A stretch of 64,000 nucleotides of DNA from Pseudoalteromonas peptidolytica (GTDB taxonomy: Bacteria > Pseudomonadota > Gammaproteobacteria > Enterobacterales > Alteromonadaceae): NCBI RefSeq assembly GCF_012641745.1, contig NZ_WEHZ01000022.1, positions 1 through 64,000 on the forward strand, in the 5' to 3' direction. The translations under genes and the position numbers were made by a program. Every line of letters starts with the position of its first letter. The first letter of the stretch is position 1. The notes below the pieces were generated by a model. It searched no databases and had not been told where the DNA came from. It worked only from the letters and a program-made list of their open reading frames with translations. Positions 38,110 through 46,601 of this stretch are shown one piece after another.

Positions 38110-38802
38110 ATGAAAGCAATTATTTTATCAGCAGGTCGTGGTAAGCGGATGATGCCACTTACAGCGACACAGCCCAAACCGATGTTGAAAGTAGCGGGTA
38201 AGCCACTCATTGAACATCACATTGAACGACTAAAGCTAGCTGGTATTACCGAGGTTGTAATCAACCTTGCATGGCACGGTGAGGTGATTAAACACTACTT
38301 TGGTGATGGTAGCCACTTTGGGGTAAATATTACCTACAGTGATGAACCAGAAGGAGGGCTTGAAACCGCAGGAGGAATTATTCAAGCACTACCGTTACTG
38401 TGCCAGGATAGCGACCGCTTTGTGGTTATAAATGGCGATGTTTTTACCGATTATGATGTGCGTAGCCTTATTCAGCTGCAACTTGGAAAAGCAGCCGCTG
38501 GACATTGTGAAGCACATATTGTGTTAGTGGAAAATCCAGCACATAACCCCAATGGTGACTTTTGTCTCGCTCACCAGCCTTTGAACCAAGAGCAATATAC
38601 ATTTTCTGGGATAGGTATCTACCATCAATGTTTTTTTGCTGGGCTAGAGCGTGGCTTTGTTAAGTTAGGGCCACTACTTCGCAGTGCACTTGCAGAGCAT
38701 AGAGTGTCAACAGAACTGTATCTTGGTCAATGGGACGATATTGGTACTCCTGAGCGACTAAGCACAATAAATAAAAAGTTAGGATATAGCGATGTGGGGT
38801 AA
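38110..38802 (+). CDS. murU: N-acetylmuramate alpha-1-phosphate uridylyltransferase (MurU-like)
   Basis: This 230-residue sugar-1-phosphate nucleotidyltransferase opens with the nucleotide motif LSAGRGKRMMPLT and has KPMLKVAGKPLIEH near 24, a metal Asp in VINGDVFTDYD, and GQWDDIGTPERL near the end. Paired with AmgK it would convert MurNAc-1-phosphate to UDP-MurNAc. Its last eleven bases overlap djlA, so the three genes form one translationally coupled unit. Confidence 0.88.
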   Translation: MKAIILSAGRGKRMMPLTATQPKPMLKVAGKPLIEHHIERLKLAGITEVVINLAWHGEVIKHYFGDGSHFGVNITYSDEPEGGLETAGGIIQALPLLCQDSDRFVVINGDVFTDYDVRSLIQLQLGKAAAGHCEAHIVLVENPAHNPNGDFCLAHQPLNQEQYTFSGIGIYHQCFFAGLERGFVKLGPLLRSALAEHRVSTELYLGQWDDIGTPERLSTINKKLGYSDVG

Positions 38803-39634
38803 ATTATTAGGAACCATGTTTGGTTTTTTGTTTGGTCGGTGGTTGGGTGCGATTCTAGGCTTTTACCTCGGGCATTTGTTTGACAAAAGCTTACGTCAAG
38901 ATTTTGATAAGGTCGGTGGTTTTCAGGGCTTTATTAAAGGAGATGAGCTGCACGAACGACAAGCACTGTTCTTTTCCAGCTGTTTTGCTGTTATGGGGCA
39001 TATTGCTAAGTCTAATGGCCGTGTTAGTGAAATTCATATTCAAGCCGCATCAGCATTTATGACCGAAATGGGGTTGCAAGGAGAAGACCGAAAAGAAGCG
39101 CAGCATGCTTTTACCGCAGGAAAGAGCAGTGACTTTTCAATCAAAGAAGCAGTAACAGATTTTAAAGAAGCGTTTGCTCGGCGCTATGATCTAAGGCAAT
39201 TATTCTTAGAAATTCAAATCCAAATGGCATTTTGTGATGGTCATGTATCAGACGCTGAAAAAGCGTTACTAAAGCAAGTCAGCAAATATTTAGGTTTCGC
39301 TGAAACGCATTTTTTGTTTCTGCTAAAGCGTTACCAGGCTGAGTTTGAGTTTCGTCGTGCCCAACAAGCTGGAAAGTCACAGCAACAGCATCAGCATCAT
39401 GGACACCAAGGAGCACCGCAACCGAGCGGGCTTACACGCTCAAAAGCCTTGGCTGTGCTTGGCTTAGGTGAAAGCGCAAGCGCGAGTGAAATTAAAAAGG
39501 CGTATCGCAAACTGATGTCACAACATCATCCGGATAAGTTGGTATCGCAGGGGCTGCCGACTCATATGATGGAAGTAGCTAAACGGAAAAGCCAAGATAT
39601 TCAGTCTGCCTACGAGTACCTTAAAAAAAGCTAA
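38792..39634 (+). CDS. djlA: membrane-anchored DnaJ-like co-chaperone DjlA
   Basis: This 280-residue protein has an N-terminal Gly-rich membrane segment (about residues 5-28, typical of dimerising DjlA), a TerB-like helical domain (about 50-195), a His/Gln-rich linker (QQHQHHGHQ) and a C-terminal J domain with HPD in Q-H-H-P-D-K-L. DjlA stimulates DnaK and influences envelope-stress signalling. E. coli djlA is also divergent from lptD, but amgK-murU are interposed here. Confidence 0.93.
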   Translation: MWGKLLGTMFGFLFGRWLGAILGFYLGHLFDKSLRQDFDKVGGFQGFIKGDELHERQALFFSSCFAVMGHIAKSNGRVSEIHIQAASAFMTEMGLQGEDRKEAQHAFTAGKSSDFSIKEAVTDFKEAFARRYDLRQLFLEIQIQMAFCDGHVSDAEKALLKQVSKYLGFAETHFLFLLKRYQAEFEFRRAQQAGKSQQQHQHHGHQGAPQPSGLTRSKALAVLGLGESASASEIKKAYRKLMSQHHPDKLVSQGLPTHMMEVAKRKSQDIQSAYEYLKKS

Positions 39635-40473
39635 AGTATCCGTAAAAAACCGAGTAGTTCCTTGCGTAAGCGCTGGTGCTGGAGCGGATCGGTTTTTTCC
39701 CCAAATAGCTCTCTTTGGCGGTAATCTAGCTTACTATTTTTTCTTGCCCACCTTACTCTGTCAGCGGTGCTATCGACTACCATTGGGTTATCAAAGCTGT
39801 AGTAAATATCCAAAAGAGCGGGGCTTATCAAAGACAGGTTTGATGCTAGGTGCTTTTGTCGCATAGCATTAGGCAGCTGGGGGCTGACGACGGTGTAAGC
39901 ATCAATACGAAGGTTGGGTAAGGTTGCTAAATGTTCTGCGAACACACCAGCACTATTGCCAAATGCAACAACGACAAGCTTCTCTGTTTGTGTCATTGAC
40001 AATGTATTGTAAAGTGCTTTAAAACGACTGACTAACGCGGCTTTATAGTTGTCTAGGTTTATCTCTGAGACAGGCTCAACGGATTGCGGCTTTGGCTCAG
40101 CTTCTGGTGTTTCAATATCTTGATCTAAGAGACTTACAGCATAGGACAAATCTGGTGGCGTGATGGTATACGTATCATATCCATCATCACTCAAACGCTT
40201 AGCAAGGAAACTGATCCCGCTGTTATTAAGTGGCGGCATTTGCATATCAGGCAGGAAAATGACAATACCTGCCCGCATCGAAGCCATGTGCTCTTGATGA
40301 AAAACGTAAAACACTTCTTCTTCATTGTTTAGCTCCAGTAACCCCGCAGGTTCATAAAAACGCTGTGCATCTTGTTGAAAAAGCGCTGTTAGCGGTGCTG
40401 GGGCTATATGTTCGGCTGCGAAGCAACTTACTGATATTGAAATTAATAATGTAAAAAGTGCTCTGCTTAGCAT
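39631..40473 (-). CDS. DUF3530-family secreted alpha/beta-hydrolase-like protein
   Basis: This protein of about 280 residues has a signal peptide (MLSRALFTLLISISVSCFA). It resembles DUF3530: HQEHMASMRAGIVIFLPD early and VVAFGNSAGVFAEHL, where G-N-S-A-G is a nucleophile-elbow-like motif. Whether it is an active hydrolase is unclear. I use the ATG at 40473; a TTG 16 codons upstream would add a polar stretch unlike a signal peptide. It is convergent with djlA, overlapping by four bases. Confidence 0.7.
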   Translation of the reverse strand: MLSRALFTLLISISVSCFAAEHIAPAPLTALFQQDAQRFYEPAGLLELNNEEEVFYVFHQEHMASMRAGIVIFLPDMQMPPLNNSGISFLAKRLSDDGYDTYTITPPDLSYAVSLLDQDIETPEAEPKPQSVEPVSEINLDNYKAALVSRFKALYNTLSMTQTEKLVVVAFGNSAGVFAEHLATLPNLRIDAYTVVSPQLPNAMRQKHLASNLSLISPALLDIYYSFDNPMVVDSTADRVRWARKNSKLDYRQRELFGEKTDPLQHQRLRKELLGFLRIL

Positions 40474-40594
40474 AATACGTGTACATGATTTTCCATGGTT
40501 TAGTATCGGCCTACTTGGCAAAAGCTTTAGCAGTCGCCTTTATTTATGGTTTTAAGGTAAACTGCCGCACAGAGAAAATAAATGGAGAGTATGC

Positions 40595-41530
40595 GTGCAA
40601 TACAAAGATAGCAAACGAGACTATCTCTTTATGTTTTTAAAAGGGGCTGGGATGGGTGCTGCTGATGTTGTACCCGGAGTATCAGGTGGTACTATTGCCT
40701 TTATCACTGGTATCTATGCGCGTTTTTTAAATGCAATAAAAAGTGTTAATTTGCAAGCATTAGGGTTGTTGCGCCGTGAAGGTATAAAAGCTACATGGCA
40801 ATATATCGATGGTAGCTTTTTAGTCGCGGTGTTTTCAGGGCTACTTATCAGTGCAGCATCTTTGGCTAAAGTTATTACTTACTTGCTTGCGCACCACCAA
40901 ATACTGGTATGGTCATTTTTCTTTGGCCTTATTGTCGCTTCTTTTATTTACGTAGCCAAACAGGTCTCGAGCTGGAACGGTAAAAATATTGCGGCCTGTG
41001 TAATTGGCGCTGTGGTTGCTTTTGTCATTACGTCATTGTCGCCAGCGGAAGCGCAAGCATCTCACTGGATGTTTTTTATCTCCGGTGCGATCGCCATTTG
41101 TGCAATGATTTTACCTGGAATTTCGGGTAGTTTTATCTTGTTATTGCTGGGCATGTATGGACATGTACTGAGTGCTGTAAATCAACTTGAAATAACACTC
41201 GTTGGTCTTTTTTTACTTGGATGTGTTGTTGGGTTGATGTCATTTTCGAGGCTGTTGAGTTGGTTATTAAGTCATTATCAACAAGTCACATTTTCGGTAT
41301 TGGCAGGATTTTTACTCGGATCACTGAATTTACTATGGCCTTGGAAGCAAGTGCTGACCACGTATGTTAATTCTAGCGGTATTGAGAAGCCCTTGACGCA
41401 AGCAAATATTTTGCCGCAGCAATACAGTACGCTGTACGGGCAAGACCCAAATACTCTGGCCTGTGTGTTACTTGCCATTGCCGGACTTGCCCTGATTTTA
41501 GCAATTGAAAAACTGAGTGAAAAATATTAG
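40595..41530 (+). CDS. DUF368 polyprenyl-phosphate transporter (PopT-like)
   Basis: This 311-residue inner-membrane protein has about eight helices. The signature GMGAADVVPGVSGGTIAFITGIY near residue 13 and its second-half echo MILPGISGSFILLLLGMYG near 168 mark DUF368, recently shown in other bacteria to return undecaprenyl phosphate to the cytoplasmic face. Translation starts at GTG (40595) with GGAGAG upstream; an ATG four bases earlier is in another frame that stops at once. Confidence 0.85.
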   Translation: MQYKDSKRDYLFMFLKGAGMGAADVVPGVSGGTIAFITGIYARFLNAIKSVNLQALGLLRREGIKATWQYIDGSFLVAVFSGLLISAASLAKVITYLLAHHQILVWSFFFGLIVASFIYVAKQVSSWNGKNIAACVIGAVVAFVITSLSPAEAQASHWMFFISGAIAICAMILPGISGSFILLLLGMYGHVLSAVNQLEITLVGLFLLGCVVGLMSFSRLLSWLLSHYQQVTFSVLAGFLLGSLNLLWPWKQVLTTYVNSSGIEKPLTQANILPQQYSTLYGQDPNTLACVLLAIAGLALILAIEKLSEKY

Positions 41531-41531
41531 C

Positions 41532-42218
41532 TCAGGCTATCGTTCTAAACCACCCAGTGACAGAAAGGCGCGGAGACTTTGCAAATGGCGCAACGTAGGT
41601 TACTGAGTGAATTTTGTTGACATCAAACACCACCAAAGAATTAAACTTGGGGGCGTAACTATGGGTTGGTGTGCCATCTGCTTCAAAAAACTGTAGTAGC
41701 CCACCCCAGTCGGGGTGCCAATTTTTGCTTAAGCTGAGGACGTAGGCATATACTCGTCCTTCGGCCTCTACAACGTCATTGTGGCGTGTTAAGTACTGAC
41801 CTGCGATAAATCGAGTTGCTTGAGCCGAGGTACGCACGATTTGTTGTTCTGAGATATGTGAAAAGCAGGATTGCACCACCTCGCTATTTAAATCTTTATA
41901 CAGACTTTGCAGTAATTCAGGGCTTTGTGCATCGACCGAGTGACGACCATACATAAAACCTACGCCGCGCGACGCGTAGTGATGAATGTCTTCAAGTAGC
42001 GCCTGTTGTTCTTGTGGCGTCAAGGCTAAAATATCGCTGTCTTTAACTGATTTGGCTGCACCATTGTGGAAAAGTGCCAGTTGATAGTTCAGTTCAGATA
42101 AGCATTGGTGTAATTGTTGCGCTTCCGTTTGTTCGAGAATGTTTTCAATTCGGGCAAATCCCTTCTCGCACAAATCCTGCTGTAATCTTTGTTGTTGTTG
42201 CGTTGAAAGTTGGAGCAT
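41532..42218 (-). CDS. 2-oxoglutarate/Fe(II)-dependent oxygenase (prolyl-4-hydroxylase type)
   Basis: This protein of about 228 residues has an iron triad H-x-D in TRHNDVV and a distal His in NKIHSV, with a 2OG-binding Arg in SPRLSVTGWF. Its GGLLQFFEADGTP and FNSLVVFDV segments are characteristic of the family. Such enzymes hydroxylate proteins or small molecules; the target is unknown. AGGA four bases upstream supports the ATG at 42218 over the one at 42245. Confidence 0.82.
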   Translation of the reverse strand: MLQLSTQQQQRLQQDLCEKGFARIENILEQTEAQQLHQCLSELNYQLALFHNGAAKSVKDSDILALTPQEQQALLEDIHHYASRGVGFMYGRHSVDAQSPELLQSLYKDLNSEVVQSCFSHISEQQIVRTSAQATRFIAGQYLTRHNDVVEAEGRVYAYVLSLSKNWHPDWGGLLQFFEADGTPTHSYAPKFNSLVVFDVNKIHSVTYVAPFAKSPRLSVTGWFRTIA

Positions 42219-42359
42219 AAATTCCTGCCGCTGATGTATAGCCATTTAGTGTGTTCATGGCATGCCTTAGACTTCTGTCCAATGCTGATTATTTTTTACC
42301 TATGCTAAAGTGAGTTTGGTTGAAATGCCATCCCTCTGCACTCATCAATAGGCAAAAAA

Positions 42360-43808
42360 ATGAAAATCAATGGATTACTTTTACTCTGTTGCGCATGGGT
42401 CATGTTGTTGATCCCGTATCCATCCTTGGCTGCTCAAGGCTCCTTAGATCTCACAAATTCTACTTTGGGTTTCGTCTGTATTGTGATTTTTGTCATGGCT
42501 TACACTTTGGTCATGCTGGAAGAAAAAATCCATATGCGAAAGTCTAAACCTGTGTTGGTTGCGGCGGGGGTTATCTGGCTGTTAATTGGTGCATACTATG
42601 TAAACCAAGGCCAGACAGACGTGACTGAGCATGCGTTTCGACATAATCTACTTGAGTTTGCTGAGCTAATGCTCTTTTTGCTCGTTGCTATGACTTATAT
42701 TAATGCGTTGGAGGAGCGGCGTCTTTTTGATGCGTTACGCGCGTGGATGATTCAAAAGGGTTTTAGTTATAAAAACCTATTTTGGATCACTGGGTTTTTA
42801 TCATTTTTTATCTCGCCTATTGCTGACAACCTAACGACGGCACTGTTGATGTGCGCTGTTGTCATGAAAGTAGCGGAAGGAGATAAAGAATTTATCAACT
42901 TAAGTTGTATCAACATTGTAGTTGCAGCCAATGCTGGTGGCGCATTTAGCCCTTTTGGAGATATAACCACGCTCATGGTATGGCAAGCAGGCATGGTGCA
43001 CTTTAGTGAATTTTTGGTACTGTTTGTTCCTTCACTCGTAAATTACGTCGTTCCTGCTTTAGTGATGAGTTATTTTGTGGCAGATAAAAAGCCGAGTGCT
43101 GTCTATGAGCGGGTTGAACTAAAGCGTGGTGCATTAAGGATCTTAACCTTATTTTTATTAACCGTTGCAACTGCCGTACTGGCTCATAGCTTATTACACC
43201 TACCCCCTGTGCTTGGTATGATGATGGGATTAGGTTACCTGCAATTTTTTGGCTACTTTTTAAGGATGACACTACCAGGTTCATTGGCAAGAAAACGCGC
43301 GATGGCGCAGCGAGAAGGAGACAAAGAGCGTCTCGAAAAACTCGGTAGTGTTGTTCCGTTTGACGTTTTTAGCAAGGTTTCTCGGGCAGAGTGGGATACC
43401 TTACTGTTTTTCTATGGCATCGTTATGTGTGTGGGGGGGTTAGGTTTTCTGGGCTACCTTAGTTTGATGTCAGAAGTGCTGTATGGTGAATGGTCAGCGA
43501 CGTATGCCAATGTTCTACTTGGGGTGATCTCTGCAGTTATCGATAATATTCCAGTTATGTTTGCAGTTTTGTCCATGCAACCTGAGATGTCACATGGCCA
43601 CTGGCTACTTATCACGCTTACAGCTGGTGTCGGTGGAAGCTTACTGTCTATCGGCTCAGCTGCCGGTGTCGCTTTGATGGGGCAGGCTAGGGGCTATTAT
43701 ACCTTCATGGGACATTTAAAGTGGGCGCCTGTTATTTTAATTGGATACATTGCAAGTATTTTATGTCACCTGTGGCTCAATAAGTCAGCATTTGATGTTT
43801 TTGGCTAG
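42360..43808 (+). CDS. nhaD: Na+/H+ antiporter NhaD
   Basis: This 482-residue inner-membrane antiporter of the ion-transporter superfamily has a cleavable-type N-terminus (SLAAQ) and about a dozen helices. The family segments SPIADNLTTALLMCAVVMKV and NAGGAFSPFGDITTLMVWQAG are intact, with polar residues that should carry the ion path. It exports Na+ or Li+ in exchange for protons, fitting a marine organism and the Na+-linked Rsx complex. Repeat R5 starts nine bases after the stop. Confidence 0.92.
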   Translation: MKINGLLLLCCAWVMLLIPYPSLAAQGSLDLTNSTLGFVCIVIFVMAYTLVMLEEKIHMRKSKPVLVAAGVIWLLIGAYYVNQGQTDVTEHAFRHNLLEFAELMLFLLVAMTYINALEERRLFDALRAWMIQKGFSYKNLFWITGFLSFFISPIADNLTTALLMCAVVMKVAEGDKEFINLSCINIVVAANAGGAFSPFGDITTLMVWQAGMVHFSEFLVLFVPSLVNYVVPALVMSYFVADKKPSAVYERVELKRGALRILTLFLLTVATAVLAHSLLHLPPVLGMMMGLGYLQFFGYFLRMTLPGSLARKRAMAQREGDKERLEKLGSVVPFDVFSKVSRAEWDTLLFFYGIVMCVGGLGFLGYLSLMSEVLYGEWSATYANVLLGVISAVIDNIPVMFAVLSMQPEMSHGHWLLITLTAGVGGSLLSIGSAAGVALMGQARGYYTFMGHLKWAPVILIGYIASILCHLWLNKSAFDVFG

Positions 43809-43817
43809 TGAGTAATA

Positions 43818-44026
43818 ATACCAATTTGACTTAATACTTGCTCAATTTGAAGGAGTGGATCTGACGCTAACCGCGTTAAAAATTTCTTATTTAGAACAAC
43901 TAAATAGCAAAATTTTTGCCTTGCCTATATGGATGTAGGTACCTTAGCGATAGCAGGACGCGGTAGCGGAGTTATCGACACGATTTTCTCGCCTCCAATA
44001 GACCACTTAATTAAGAAAATTGGTAT
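43818..44026 (+). repeat. dispersed palindromic repeat, copy R5 (full length)
   Basis: This well-kept 209-bp copy runs ATACCAATTTGACTTAAT to ATTAAGAAAATTGGTAT, giving imperfect terminal inverted repeats of about 17 bp. Internal hairpins are ATTTAG-N5-CTAAAT, GCAAAATTTTTGC and CCTATAT-GG-ATGTAGG. Its right end encodes the last residues and stop codon of the convergent phosphofructokinase gene. Confidence 0.95.
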
Positions 44027-45053
44027 AAAGGGAGCTAGTCTCCCCTTCGGCTAAAAAATCTCGATAGCGTTTTACCCAAGAGTCCGGAACCGGTTTCTGT
44101 CGTGTTAACACTGTCGAAATTGGGGTAGATGTTAATACGCCATTGATTTTACCTAGCATGAACGTGGCTGCTCGAAAGGTGTCATGCTGTATTGCTTGGT
44201 ACACAGTTTCAACAGCTGCTACGCCTAACTCCGTGGCTAACATTCTATTTTCTGCTGAAGGGGCGCCACCGCGCTGAATGTGTCCTAATACGCATAACGC
44301 ACAATTAATATTACTTTGCTCATTAAGTGCGTCTCTTAGCGCATGGGCTCCACCTGGCCATAAATTCTCAGCAAGTATAATCAAAAAGCTACCATGTTTA
44401 TGCTGCTGCTCAGTAATGGCACGCTGCAATTGTTGTACTAATTTTGCGGTGTCGCTTTTGGTGTAGTTTTCAAATGAAAGTATGGCTTCAGCACCGGTGG
44501 CGATACCTACGTTATAAGCGATATGACCGCTATGGCGACCCATTACTTCAGTAATAAAAACACGTTCAAACGCATTTGCGGTATCACGAATTTTATCAAT
44601 TGCGACAGTTGCTGTATTCACTGCGCTAGAAAAACCGATGGTGTGATCGCACCCCGCTAAATCATTGTCTATGGTGCCAGGAAGCCCAATAAGTTGGCCG
44701 TGCCAGTGTGCCGATAACGCATGAATGCCGCGAAAAGAGCCATCACCACCTATCACGATAAGGGCATCTATATGGAGTTTGCGAAGCGCATTTGCTGCTT
44801 GCTGAACACCTGTATCTTCTAACATAGCATCGCAGCGTGCACTTTTAAGCAAAGTGCCCCCGCGCTGTGTAATGTCAATCACACAATCTGGTGTGAGTTC
44901 AATATATTCTTGATTGATAAGGCCATTATAGCCATGCAAAAAACCAACACATTGCAGTCCTAGCTTAGCGGAAGTTAAGGTTATTGCTCTGATTGCAGAG
45001 TTCATTCCGGGTGCGTCACCGCCACTTGTGAGAATTGCTATCCTTTTGGTCAT
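44007..45053 (-). CDS. pfkA: 6-phosphofructokinase
   Basis: This glycolytic enzyme phosphorylates fructose 6-phosphate. It has 348 residues: start motif TSGGDAPGMN, GGDG at 102-105 (Gly after Asp suggests ATP rather than pyrophosphate as donor) and catalytic PGTIDND at 125-131. E. coli PfkA has 320 residues. The last six or so codons (Y-T-N-F-L-N-stop) lie within repeat R5, so the native 3' end has been replaced or extended by the repeat. Confidence 0.9.
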   Translation of the reverse strand: MTKRIAILTSGGDAPGMNSAIRAITLTSAKLGLQCVGFLHGYNGLINQEYIELTPDCVIDITQRGGTLLKSARCDAMLEDTGVQQAANALRKLHIDALIVIGGDGSFRGIHALSAHWHGQLIGLPGTIDNDLAGCDHTIGFSSAVNTATVAIDKIRDTANAFERVFITEVMGRHSGHIAYNVGIATGAEAILSFENYTKSDTAKLVQQLQRAITEQQHKHGSFLIILAENLWPGGAHALRDALNEQSNINCALCVLGHIQRGGAPSAENRMLATELGVAAVETVYQAIQHDTFRAATFMLGKINGVLTSTPISTVLTRQKPVPDSWVKRYRDFLAEGETSSLYTNFLN

Positions 45054-45150
45054 AAGATCACTTGAACGATAGTTTGGTTACTGAATGTATACTATCAGTG
45101 CGGGTTGCTAGCAAGTTGAACGATATTAAAAAAAGCGAGATCAGGAAGGA

Positions 45151-45186
45151 AAAACGGCATTTAGTGTAACCAAATGCCGTTCTTTT
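45151..45186. terminator. terminator after the YjbR-like gene
   Basis: AACGGCATTT and AAATGCCGTT form a perfect 10-bp stem; a T5 run follows on the minus strand just after the YjbR-like stop. The plus-strand side also has a T-run. Confidence 0.9.
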
Positions 45187-45581
45187 TATTGCTGTGAGAT
45201 CTTGCTAGCAAGTTCTTCACGTTGTGCTGTAGGTAGGTTATCGACAACAATTTGATACGAATCATCGATCATTTTCTTTATTTCGTCTTCTGGAATAGTG
45301 CCGTCTAAAATAACCGTATTCCAGAGGCGCTTATTCATATGATAACCAGGTACAACAGACGAGTACTTGTCTCGAAGCAATAACGCTTCGTCAGGGTCGC
45401 ATTTTACATTCAACCACCAAACAGGCTCACCATTTTCGTCTACTTGCCCTTCTTTCCCTTCGGTAAGAGTGGCAAACATCTTATGCTGAACTTTATACAC
45501 ATCGACATCTTGCGCAAAAGGTTTGGTGATAAAGGTTGCAGGCTTGGCCTGCAAATATTCATGTACGCTTTTCTGATCCAT
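45186..45581 (-). CDS. MmcQ/YjbR-family protein
   Basis: This 131-residue cytoplasmic protein is of the YjbR/MmcQ fold, related in shape to type III secretion chaperones and double-wing DNA-binding domains. Typical segments are VYKVQHKMFATL, WWLNVKCDPDEALLLRDKY and the GYHMNKRLWNTVILDG block. Molecular function is unknown. It is monocistronic with its own terminator. Confidence 0.8.
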   Translation of the reverse strand: MDQKSVHEYLQAKPATFITKPFAQDVDVYKVQHKMFATLTEGKEGQVDENGEPVWWLNVKCDPDEALLLRDKYSSVVPGYHMNKRLWNTVILDGTIPEDEIKKMIDDSYQIVVDNLPTAQREELASKISQQ

Positions 45582-46122
45582 AGCCCGTGTCCTTGAAGTA
45601 ACAGTTAATACAACATGAAGGTAAGTTTAGCAGCTCTTGTGATAATACTGTAATCGTCTATCAGTAAAAACTATCAGAAAGTCTATACCATGGCGTTATA
45701 ACGCAGACAATTATTGAATAACTGAGAGTTTTATATCGGTTTCACTCACAGTTGACGATTAAAATAAGTACAGTGTTTAAAAGCACTACAATTTCAGTCA
45801 TCTACAATATTAGAAAAGCTAACTTTCAAAATCCAATTGAGGATCAAGCTGGCTTTACAAGTTGTGCTAAGTATTCCTCCATAACCTAGGTGGACTAAGC
45901 TAGGAAATCATTGCTATTTGAGCGTTAAAAATTTCCCACTTGTCACTGTTTCCTATTGCTAGGAAAAGTTATGACACAGCGACATTAAATAACGCCATGC
46001 CTGTAAAGAGTCCGCTATTAAATTAAATAATACAAAAATATGCAACAATAATTTCCATGTTGATCAAATAATGGACGTTGTGTAGACTCCATGACCGCTT
46101 TAGTAAATGGTATAACAATGCC
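45582..46122. other. intergenic region upstream of a small membrane ORF
   Basis: About 540 bp of AT-rich DNA without a recognisable gene. A hairpin TTTCCTA-TTGC-TAGGAAA at 45949-45966 is the only clear structure. Confidence 0.35.
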
Positions 46123-46377
46123 ATGTTTCTTCAACATCATGTGCCCGGCTATTTTTTTGGTAGGATAAAAACTTTAGGAGTATCAGTGGCTTTTGTAGTT
46201 ATTTCAATCTTGTGTATGTTTGCTGTGTATCTTCAAGCCCTCTCTACGGGCATGCCAATTAAGCGCTGGTTGGGCTTGGCATTATTTACAGGACCCGCTG
46301 CCTTGGTACTATTTCGAGTGCACTACCGTCGAGCTTGGATGCGTCGCTGTGCCAATCTAGTGATGTGGAAGGCGTAA
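46123..46377 (+). CDS. small membrane protein, possibly truncated by repeat R6
   Basis: This 84-residue frame starts at ATG 46123 and has two hydrophobic segments (about 14-38 and 47-65) and a strongly basic end (RVHYRRAWMRRC). No family is recognised and no good ribosome site is seen. The TAA stop is the first bases of repeat R6 (TAATACC), so the original C-terminus may have been longer. Confidence 0.4.
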   Translation: MFLQHHVPGYFFGRIKTLGVSVAFVVISILCMFAVYLQALSTGMPIKRWLGLALFTGPAALVLFRVHYRRAWMRRCANLVMWKA

Positions 46378-46587
46378 TACCAATTAGACTTAATACTTGC
46401 TTAATTTGAAGGAGTAAATCTGACGCCTAACTGCGTTAAAAATTTCTTATTTAGAACAACTAAATGGCAAAATTTTTGCCTAGCTTACATGGGGGTAGGT
46501 ACCTTAGCGATAGCAGGACGCGTTAGCGAAGTTACCAACAAGATTCTCTTGCCTCAAAATAGCAAGCTTGAGTAAGCGCAGTGGTAT
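46377..46587 (+). repeat. dispersed palindromic repeat, copy R6 (full length)
   Basis: This copy begins ATACCAATTAGACTTAAT and ends GCAGTGGTAT. Internal blocks are intact with point changes (CTTACATGGGGGTAGG in place of the usual hairpin). It lies between the small ORF and the convergent GGDEF/EAL gene. Confidence 0.92.
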
Positions 46588-46601
46588 AACTGCAAGCGAT
46601 A

